A DNA stretch of 64,000 nucleotides from JANYGM01 sp043764015 (lineage in GTDB: Bacteria > Bacteroidota > Bacteroidia > Cytophagales > Thermonemataceae), in assembly GCA_043764015.1 (NCBI GenBank), contig JAYUKY010000022.1:1-64000 (forward strand), in the 5' to 3' direction. The notes below the pieces were generated by a model. That model was not told the DNA's origin, ran no database searches, and saw only the letters and a list, made by a program, of their open reading frames with translations. Below, piece by piece: positions 53,072 to 59,964 of the stretch (position 1 is its first letter; every line of letters begins with the position of its first letter). The position numbers and the translations under genes were made by a program.

Positions 53072-53089
53072 GTTTGTGTCCTCACAAAC
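53072..53089. repeat. Small palindrome, TTTGTG/CACAAA family copy 3
   Basis: GTTTGTG TCCT CACAAAC. On the minus strand it is preceded by TTTTTTGTATT (near 53112-53102). Confidence 0.65.
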
Positions 53090-53190
53090 GACCATAAAAA
53101 TAAATACAAAAAATAGTTGCATTTGATAATTTTTTTGTATTATTGTACTGTTTTTAGTTCCTATTTTAACCAATTTAACCCATTTATCCA

Positions 53191-53667
53191 ATGGCAAACG
53201 ACAATTTTATAGACATCAAAATTTCTCCAGAAGATTTAAAAATCTCTGTTGAAGGAATTTCTGTGTCAAGAAACGTAATGGAGAAATATCTTATCTCACT
53301 AACGCCCATAGAACGTGCAAGACTGCTAAAACTTGGCGACAAAACTATTCCTTTTGTAGAAAAAGTGATAGAATATGCAGAAACTAACCCAAAGTTAGTA
53401 CCTGATTTTATGAATTTAGAGAACTTGAAAACAGATTATAAAGCCGTTAACGACTTAACTACATTGTTGCGCCCTCTTGAGCAGTTTACAAGCAACATCA
53501 AAGACACTATTGCAAAGTCTGGCGCAGAAGCGTTTTCTTCTTCTCTCACTTTTTATAACTATCTTAAACAAGCGGCAGCTAACGGAGTACCTGATGCAGC
53601 GACAATTTATGATGATTTGAAGAAACGTTTTGAAAAAACTAAGCCTAAACCACCCAAAAAAGACTAA
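53191..53667 (+). CDS. Unknown helical protein
   Basis: The 158-residue soluble protein is mostly helical (SRNVMEKYLISLTPIERARLLKLGDKTIPFVEKVIEYAE, LKTDYKAVNDLTTLLRPLEQF, SLTFYNYLKQAA) with a Lys/Pro-rich tail (KRFEKTKPKPPKKD). No family is recognised; its composition and size would fit a phasin-like or DNA-binding accessory protein, but there is no direct evidence. The stop codon is part of the palindrome cluster that follows. Confidence 0.55.
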   Translation: MANDNFIDIKISPEDLKISVEGISVSRNVMEKYLISLTPIERARLLKLGDKTIPFVEKVIEYAETNPKLVPDFMNLENLKTDYKAVNDLTTLLRPLEQFTSNIKDTIAKSGAEAFSSSLTFYNYLKQAAANGVPDAATIYDDLKKRFEKTKPKPPKKD

Positions 53668-53870
53668 TTAGTACAAAAATCATACTAATTAGTATGATTT
53701 TTGTACTAATTATAACAAAAAACATACTCGTTAGTATGTTTGACATACTCTGTAATACGTTTGACATACTCAAGAGTATAAAAAACATACTAATTAGTAT
53801 CTTTTTTATACTTTTGAGTATGTTTAACATACAAACGCGTATATTTTTTATACAAACGACTATCTTTTTT
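53665..53870. repeat. Cluster of palindromes built on CATACTnnTTAGTATG
   Basis: A 48-bp perfect palindrome (53665-53712) starts at the stop codon of the upstream gene. A shorter one follows (AAACATACT...AGTATGTTT, near 53720-53740), and then a near-perfect palindrome of about 62 bp (53763-53825) with the same core. Further ATAC/GTAT motifs reach 53870. Two short hydrophobic frames can be read here, one per strand, but both are by-products of the repeats. Confidence 0.85.
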
Positions 53871-53921
53871 TATAAAATGAGATAAAATATTAACAAAACT
53901 ACTATCAAAATTATAAAAACA

Positions 53922-55265
53922 TTGAAAAAATCATTAAAAAAAATATCACTTATCTTATCATTTTTATCTGCTTTGGTGCTTATTTTAGAAGTTTTACATT
54001 ATTATGGCTACTTTTCTACTAAAAATACTACAGAAATCCCTAAAAAACGTATCATTTTAAATATTGATGAAACAGATAGTACAGATTTTACAGAATTAGA
54101 ACGGCTTTCTACATCAAACGAAACTATATTTTTAGATACTTTGGCGGAACGTCTTATCAAACAGTGGGAAATTACAGGAATGTCTATGGCAGTTGTCAAA
54201 AATGGGCAACTTGTGTATGCAAAAGGCTTTGGCTACGCAGACAAAGAGCGTAATATAAAGATGAAACCACATCATTTGTTACGTATGGCTAGTGTTTCTA
54301 AACTTTTTACAGCTACCGCAATAATGAAATTGGTGGAAGAAGGTAAAATTTCTTTGACTGATAAAGTGTTTGGTACGCAAGGGATAATCAAAAAGTATAA
54401 TCATTTAGTCGTTGATAGTCTTGTGTTTAAGATTGAGATACAACATTTACTTACGCATACAGGCGGTTGGCGCAATCAGTTGCGTACAGACCCAATGTTT
54501 GTACCTGTCAAAGTAGCGGAGATTATGAAAGTCCCCTCTCCTATTGCTTTTGATGACGTTTTGAAATATATGTTAATGCAAAAGGATTATTTTCCTGCTG
54601 GAGCTTATATTGATTATTCAAATTTTGGTTATTGTGTTTTGGGAAGAGTTATTGAGGAAATCTCTGGCAAACCTTATCAACAATATTTACAAGAAAATAT
54701 ACTCTTGCCTGCTGGCGTAAGACGCATAAAGATAGGCAAAAACCGTTATAAAGACCGTTTTGCTCACGAAAGTCGTTATTATGATGCAAAAAACACTCCT
54801 TTTAATTTGTCTATTTATTCACCAAAAGACTCTGCTAGTCGTGTTTATGAAGGAAATGATACTGAAAGTTTGGGTGCGGCAGGCGGACTTATAGCAACGG
54901 CACTAGATATAGCAAAATTTGCCTGCGCCATAGACAATTTTGCCACTCGCCCAGACATTTTGAAGCAAGAAACAATAAAAAAGATGGTTTTTCCTATCTC
55001 TAAAACGGATACATTAGGCAAACGTGTATTAGGTTGGAAACAAGTTTTACCTGATAAATGGTGGCGTACAGGCAATTTAGCAAGTACGAGTAGCACGTTA
55101 TCACGTTGTAATAACGGTTATACGTGGGTTTTGGTCACGAATACAGGCAGTTGGCGAGGACCTTACTTTCCGTATGAAATGGAAGCAATGATGCAAAAAG
55201 CATTACGAGAAGTTACATTTAAAGACCAAGATTTGTTTCCTTTGGCAGAGAAATTGGAAAAGTAA
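53922..55265 (+). CDS. Beta-lactamase-family serine hydrolase
   Basis: The 447-residue protein has one N-terminal membrane helix or uncleaved signal (ISLILSFLSALVLILEVLHYYGYF) and a class C-like serine hydrolase domain: SVSK (S-x-x-K, catalytic Ser ~124), YSNFGYCVLG (Y-x-N, ~228) and a C-terminal TGNLASTSST region in place of K-T-G. It probably acts as a periplasmic esterase or D-Ala-D-Ala-type peptidase; true beta-lactam resistance is not implied. The start codon is TTG (53922). Confidence 0.83.
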   Translation: MKKSLKKISLILSFLSALVLILEVLHYYGYFSTKNTTEIPKKRIILNIDETDSTDFTELERLSTSNETIFLDTLAERLIKQWEITGMSMAVVKNGQLVYAKGFGYADKERNIKMKPHHLLRMASVSKLFTATAIMKLVEEGKISLTDKVFGTQGIIKKYNHLVVDSLVFKIEIQHLLTHTGGWRNQLRTDPMFVPVKVAEIMKVPSPIAFDDVLKYMLMQKDYFPAGAYIDYSNFGYCVLGRVIEEISGKPYQQYLQENILLPAGVRRIKIGKNRYKDRFAHESRYYDAKNTPFNLSIYSPKDSASRVYEGNDTESLGAAGGLIATALDIAKFACAIDNFATRPDILKQETIKKMVFPISKTDTLGKRVLGWKQVLPDKWWRTGNLASTSSTLSRCNNGYTWVLVTNTGSWRGPYFPYEMEAMMQKALREVTFKDQDLFPLAEKLEK

Positions 55266-55285
55266 AGACCAAAAAAGATACAAAA

Positions 55286-55326
55286 TAGTAAGTCTGTTTA
55301 TCAAATTATGATAAACGGACTTACTA
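55286..55326. terminator. Terminator between convergent genes
   Basis: An 18-bp stem with one mismatched pair (55286-55303 with 55309-55326), nearly identical to the terminator at 11855-11895. Confidence 0.82.
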
Positions 55327-55334
55327 TTTCTTTC

Positions 55335-57914
55335 TTAATTTTGTGGCAATCCCAACAAATTAGCCATTAAACGGTAACTTCCGCCTACGCCAGCAGGAAG
55401 TTGCCTAAAAAATGCCAAACCAGTATAAACAAAATTCCCTTTGCCATATTTTGCAATGATAAGACTGTTGTTGTTAGGCTTTTCGTTTTTGTCATTCATA
55501 GAAAAAATACTTTCATAATTTTTGTCAATATCCGTAGCGAAATAAATCCCTCTTTCTTGTACCCAACCTTCAAAATCAGCTTCACTAATCATATTAGGCG
55601 TATTCATAACTTTGTGGGTAGGTTTAAGGAAACGCATCTCTGCTTTTTCGTCTGTGGTGCGCTCACGAGAAATAGTGAAAGGAAAAGGCGCAATTTTTGC
55701 CAAAACAGGACCAATACGGTTGTTTGTATTATACTGTACGACCAAATTACCACCATTTTTGATGTATTGCATTAGTTTTTCGTAATGAATTTGCAGGCGG
55801 TCGTTGGTATTATAGGCACGTACACCTGTCAAAATTGCATCATATTTAGAAAGATTATCATTTGTAAGCATTTCATCAGAAAGTAGCGTAACTGTATAGC
55901 CAATTTGTCGCAAACAAGTCGGCACATCATCACCAGCACCCACAATATAACCAATTTGCGTACCTTTTTTCTGTACGTTAATGCTTATTAGTGTGCTTTC
56001 TGCGTTTGAAAGAATAAACTGATACGGAATATGGTCATATTCTATGCGTTTGATGCTTTTGTTAAATTGCTCACTGTTGATATTTAGGCTTGCTTCTAGT
56101 TTTCCACTCACAACTTCCGTAGGGTTTTTCAGACTAATAACCGCATCAATAATTATTTCCTCATTTTTATTTTTCAGAGAAAAATTAGGGTTTTTGATGC
56201 TTACAATAAAGTTACTAGGAGCTTTCAAATTAAGTTTTCCAGAGATATTTGAAGTATTTGCTTTGATAATAATTTGAATATTTTTGGAGTTTTTATCAGA
56301 AAAAACAAACACATTTTCAGAAATATTAACGGTTGCAGGCGGCAAAACCTCAAACGGTCTATAAATTTCGCCTTTCACAGGGTCTGTACTTTTGTAGGTA
56401 AGCGGACGAGTAAGCACAAGTTTCAAACCATTTATATCCACATAAAAAACTATTATATTTTGAGAATTATTTTCTGGTGTACCAATAAGTAACTGATTTG
56501 TTACATTAAATTCTCCTATTTCGTGTTTTTCGTTGAGCCAATACGGATTAGAAGTAGCATTATTTTCTGTTTTACTATTCTGAATATCAGCCTTAAATTT
56601 GAACGTAAAAAGTTTATTTTTATCCAAAGAAAGATTAGTAATTGTATCTTTTTGATTTAAAATAGCTATTTTTTCTAAGATTATTTTGTTGTTGAGCGTT
56701 TGATTTCTACTAATTATTTGCGTTGTAACATTGATTTTGCTATTTGCAGTTGCACTAGCCACCGCACTAAACTCCCCTGCATACGCTTCTGCCCAAAGCC
56801 CTGCACAAGAAATCAAAATAACTTCTAATTCTTTTAGCTTTTGTGTCTTCCAATAAGAAATATCTGTCTGCGGAGTATCATTATTAGTCTTTTCAGGGAT
56901 ATTTTGGATATTTTTGTAAAGCAAAACCAAATCATTTACGCTTTCATTTGGTGCAAGAGGGTTATATTTTTTGATAATTTCGCTGATTGTTTTATCAATT
57001 TTTGGTAAGTTTAGTCGTTTCCACGTCAAATCAATGCCTTGAAATAAATCAGATGAAGTAATTTTAGTTGTTTCAGATGCAATAGGAATGGTTTTTAGTA
57101 ATTTAAAATACTCAATAGCTTCTCCACGCCCACGAGCAGAGCCAAATCCTTGACTTTTATGCATAGAACGGCTTTCAGACGCTATTTCACCAAAAGATTT
57201 CCCCAAAAGCGGATTAAACGCCCCAATATCAATTTTGAGTTGGTTTTCTGCCGTTGTGTTGGTTGTTCCAAAGTTAAAAGTATTCCAAAAAAGGCTTTTA
57301 GCTTGCCAAACACTTACATATTGTAATTGTTGAGGATATTTTTGAGGATTTGCGGCAGCCTCAAAAGCCTCTTCTGCAAGCATAGCAGAGGCGGTATGAT
57401 GTCCGTGTCCGCCCTCACCAGTTGTAGGAAAACGGCAAATAATCACATCAGGCTTAAACTTACGAATAGCCCAAACCACATCAGCCAAAACATTGTCTTT
57501 ATTCCAAATATTAAGGGTTTCTTCTGGCGTTTTTGAGTAGCCAAAATCATTAGCACGAGTAAAAAACTGCTCTGCGCCATCAATTTTGCGTGCTTGTAGG
57601 AGTTCTTGTGTGCGGATAAGCCCAAGCGCATCACCTTGTTCTTTTCCTATGAGATTTTGTCCGCCATCACCTCTAGTAATAGACAAATAAGCAGTTCTTA
57701 GTTTTTTTTCTTTGGCGAGATAAGCCAACAAACGAGTATTTTCGTCATCTGGATGTGCTGCAACATACAAAACGCTTCCAATAGTTTGGAGTTTTTGAAG
57801 ATGCAAAAGTATTTCAGAAGAATTTAGTTGTGGTGATGTTTGCGCTTGCGCAGTTGAGGTAAAAAAGCTGATTTTAAGAATTAAAACCAGTATTAAGGGA
57901 GATAAAAAACGCAT
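55335..57914 (-). CDS. Large PIG-L family deacetylase, secreted
   Basis: The 859-residue protein has a signal peptide (MRFLSPLILVLILKISFFTSTAQA) and an N-terminal LmbE/PIG-L domain with the zinc motif AHPDDE (54-57 HPDD) and GHGHHTASAMLAEEAFEAA at ~165-185. A long C-terminal part (~300-859) includes a beta-sandwich region and a GATase-like domain (ILTGVRAYNTNDRLQIHYEKLMQYIKNGGNLVVQYN). Such large PIG-L proteins of Bacteroidota probably deacetylate GlcNAc-containing glycans outside the cytoplasm. A -7 box lies upstream at 57953-57946. Confidence 0.85.
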   Translation of the reverse strand: MRFLSPLILVLILKISFFTSTAQAQTSPQLNSSEILLHLQKLQTIGSVLYVAAHPDDENTRLLAYLAKEKKLRTAYLSITRGDGGQNLIGKEQGDALGLIRTQELLQARKIDGAEQFFTRANDFGYSKTPEETLNIWNKDNVLADVVWAIRKFKPDVIICRFPTTGEGGHGHHTASAMLAEEAFEAAANPQKYPQQLQYVSVWQAKSLFWNTFNFGTTNTTAENQLKIDIGAFNPLLGKSFGEIASESRSMHKSQGFGSARGRGEAIEYFKLLKTIPIASETTKITSSDLFQGIDLTWKRLNLPKIDKTISEIIKKYNPLAPNESVNDLVLLYKNIQNIPEKTNNDTPQTDISYWKTQKLKELEVILISCAGLWAEAYAGEFSAVASATANSKINVTTQIISRNQTLNNKIILEKIAILNQKDTITNLSLDKNKLFTFKFKADIQNSKTENNATSNPYWLNEKHEIGEFNVTNQLLIGTPENNSQNIIVFYVDINGLKLVLTRPLTYKSTDPVKGEIYRPFEVLPPATVNISENVFVFSDKNSKNIQIIIKANTSNISGKLNLKAPSNFIVSIKNPNFSLKNKNEEIIIDAVISLKNPTEVVSGKLEASLNINSEQFNKSIKRIEYDHIPYQFILSNAESTLISINVQKKGTQIGYIVGAGDDVPTCLRQIGYTVTLLSDEMLTNDNLSKYDAILTGVRAYNTNDRLQIHYEKLMQYIKNGGNLVVQYNTNNRIGPVLAKIAPFPFTISRERTTDEKAEMRFLKPTHKVMNTPNMISEADFEGWVQERGIYFATDIDKNYESIFSMNDKNEKPNNNSLIIAKYGKGNFVYTGLAFFRQLPAGVGGSYRLMANLLGLPQN

Positions 57915-57945
57915 TTTTGTAGTTGTAGGTGTTTATTTAGATGCA

Positions 57946-57953
57946 CAAAGATA
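57946..57953 (-). promoter_or_regulatory. -7 box of the PIG-L gene
   Basis: TATCTTTG on the minus strand, 32 bases before the ATG at 57914. No TTG at the expected -33 position. Confidence 0.4.
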
Positions 57954-57982
57954 AGAAAATCAGCAAATAAAAAATATTATTC

Positions 57983-58273
57983 TTACCTTTTTGATACTTT
58001 GTTGGTTGAAATAGTGCGCTGACGCGTGCAATGAAACCTATTTACGTCAGAAACGGCTTTTTTTGTGTGTTTGGTGGCACGTCCTTGCACACGCTCACGC
58101 CACATACGCCACGAGCTAGGTTTCATTTCTAGGCGCATAATTTTGATTACATCTGCTTCTGGTACGCCAAACTGTGTTAAAATGGCATCAAAAGGTGTTC
58201 TATCTTCCCACGCCATTTCTACAATGCGGTCTAGATTTTCCTGTGAAAGTTCGTATTTTTTGCTGATTTTCAT
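57983..58273 (-). CDS. TIGR03643 / DUF2805 family protein
   Basis: The 96-residue basic protein contains IVEMAWEDRTPFDAILTQFGVPEADVIKIMRLEMKPSSWRMWRERVQGR, the core of TIGR03643, a short family of Bacteroidota and some proteobacteria with unknown role. The helical, Arg/Lys-rich character suggests nucleic-acid binding. The C-terminal tail is basic. Confidence 0.8.
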   Translation of the reverse strand: MKISKKYELSQENLDRIVEMAWEDRTPFDAILTQFGVPEADVIKIMRLEMKPSSWRMWRERVQGRATKHTKKAVSDVNRFHCTRQRTISTNKVSKR

Positions 58274-58320
58274 TAGTAATTTTCTCTTATTTGACTTTGC
58301 GAATTGATTACGAACACTTT

Positions 58321-58357
58321 GTATTCATTCACAATTCACAATTTAAAATTCACAATT
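58321..58357 (+). repeat. Heptamer array H17
   Basis: GTATTC leader, ATTCACA, ATTCACA, ATTTAAA, ATTCACA, ATTAAA, upstream of actA. The rest of the 58274-58544 gap is AT-rich and shows nothing else. Confidence 0.85.
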
Positions 58358-58544
58358 AAATAACTAAATTTCAACTCAAAAAGTTAGAAAAAGTTATCCA
58401 CATTCCAAAAAATCCTTATTTAGAAATATTCTAAATTACGCTAAAAATGAAACATTGTAATTGCATAAAACATTCTCTAAACGTATTTAAAATAGGTTTT
58501 CAGTAATGTAATGAAAAATATTTTTGACTTTTTTCAAAAAATGA

Positions 58545-58575
58545 TTTGTTTACAACCATTCTGATACTATTTTTG
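58545..58575 (+). promoter_or_regulatory. Promoter of actA-actB
   Basis: TTTG (58545-58548), 19 bases, TATTTTTG (58568-58575), 47 bases before the ATG. A very good match to the Bacteroidota consensus. Confidence 0.7.
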
Positions 58576-58621
58576 TACCAAATAAAACAGCAAAAAAATT
58601 AAAAACAAACACAATAAAGTT

Positions 58622-59845
58622 ATGTATTTGCTTAAAAATCAAGGCATTACCAAGTTTCTGAACATATTTTTTATATGTTTTGGACTTATTGCGTTGGCGC
58701 ATACTGCCAACGGACAAGCGGACATTGCAAAAGGAAAAGAATTATTTTCTGGAAACTGCGCAAGTTGTCACGGTGTAGGAGATAAAGCCGTTGTAGGTCC
58801 TGGACTAAAAGGCGTACACGACCGTAGAAACGAGGCTTGGCTTCTAAAATGGATTAAAAACTCATCAGCTGTTATTGCTAGTGGTGATGCGTATGCGGTA
58901 GCACTCTACAACCAATACGGAAAAGCACAAATGCAGTCTTTCCCAGACTTAAAAGATGATGACATCAAAAATATTTTAGGTTACATTAAGGCTGAAGGTG
59001 AAAAAGTAGTGGCAACAAATGTTTCTGTAGCAGGCGCACCTGCAGCAGGTGGCGCAAGTTCAGAAGGTGGAAGTGGCTATAATAACGTCATTTTGGCGGG
59101 TATGGTGGTTACGCTTTTGCTCGTGCTTGTAACGCTTTCTTTGGTTGTTTCTCTTTTGACAAAAAATCTTCAAAATAAAGAAATTGCAGACGCAGACAAA
59201 GAAGTTGTTAATCAGAAAATTGATTTGGAGTCAATTTTTAGAAGTTCTGCGTTCCTTGCTGTGATTGGCGTGTTTTTCTTTCTTGTGGTCGCAAAAGCAG
59301 GCATTGACAAGACTATGAAAATAGGCAAACAAACAGGCTACGCACCTACGCAACCAATTTCGTTCTCACACAAATTACACGCTGGCAAATACGAAATTAA
59401 CTGTCAGTATTGCCATACAAGCGTTTATAAAGGTAAATCAGCTAATATTCCATCTGTGAATATTTGTATGAATTGCCATAATGCTATCAAACGTACCTCT
59501 CCACAAATACAGAAAATATACGAAGCAGCAGAAAAAAATCAGCCTATTCAATGGATTAGGGTACATAATTTACCTGATTTAGTGTATTTTAATCACTCAC
59601 AACATACGGTAGCTGGACAGGTAGAATGTACGAGTTGTCACGGAAATATTGCCCAAATGGAAGTAGTACAACAACGCTCTCCTTTGAGTATGGGTTGGTG
59701 TATTGATTGCCACAGACAGACAGTCGTAAAATCTGAAGGAAATGTGTATTATGACAAACTAATGGCTGCTCACAAAGGTAGTGGCGGAAAAGAAATGAAA
59801 GTGAAAGATATTGGAGGTTTGGAGTGTTCTAAATGCCATTATTAA
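58622..59845 (+). CDS. actA: Alternative complex III multiheme cytochrome, monoheme fused to pentaheme (ActA)
   Basis: The 407-residue protein has a signal peptide, a monoheme cytochrome c domain (CASCH at 46-50), an Ala/Gly-rich linker, two membrane segments (~155-180 and ~210-232) and a C-terminal pentaheme domain with CQYCH, CMNCH, CTSCH, CIDCH and CSKCH (~260-407). ACIII oxidises menaquinol and passes electrons to cytochrome c or an oxidase. Having six hemes in one chain suggests that a monoheme subunit is fused to ActA. actB follows after a hairpin. Confidence 0.88.
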   Translation: MYLLKNQGITKFLNIFFICFGLIALAHTANGQADIAKGKELFSGNCASCHGVGDKAVVGPGLKGVHDRRNEAWLLKWIKNSSAVIASGDAYAVALYNQYGKAQMQSFPDLKDDDIKNILGYIKAEGEKVVATNVSVAGAPAAGGASSEGGSGYNNVILAGMVVTLLLVLVTLSLVVSLLTKNLQNKEIADADKEVVNQKIDLESIFRSSAFLAVIGVFFFLVVAKAGIDKTMKIGKQTGYAPTQPISFSHKLHAGKYEINCQYCHTSVYKGKSANIPSVNICMNCHNAIKRTSPQIQKIYEAAEKNQPIQWIRVHNLPDLVYFNHSQHTVAGQVECTSCHGNIAQMEVVQQRSPLSMGWCIDCHRQTVVKSEGNVYYDKLMAAHKGSGGKEMKVKDIGGLECSKCHY

Positions 59846-59850
59846 GCACA

Positions 59851-59900
59851 TAAATTGTAGTTTTTTCAAATCTTCAAGGATTTGAAAAAACTACAATTTA
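59851..59900. terminator. Strong hairpin between actA and actB
   Basis: A 22-bp perfect stem (59851-59872 with 59879-59900) with loop TTCAAG lies 5 bases after the actA stop. As actB has no clear promoter, the hairpin may act as a partial terminator or protect the actA mRNA end. Confidence 0.7.
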
Positions 59901-59964
59901 CTACTACAATTCATTTCAAAAATAACTTAACAACAAGCATCAAAATTCTAAGGCATAATTATTT

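Noticed and set aside
53645..53885. Two overlapping 60-codon hydrophobic frames, one per strand
   Set aside because: They arise from the palindrome cluster, since a palindrome reads similarly on both strands; no ribosome-binding signal or conservation is evident.
53922..55265. True beta-lactamase resistance gene
   Set aside because: The motifs are those of the broad serine hydrolase family; the K-T-G motif is not clear and nothing indicates beta-lactam hydrolysis.
7127..58357. CRISPR array
   Set aside because: The heptamer arrays have no spacers and the unit is far too short; no cas genes are present in the window.
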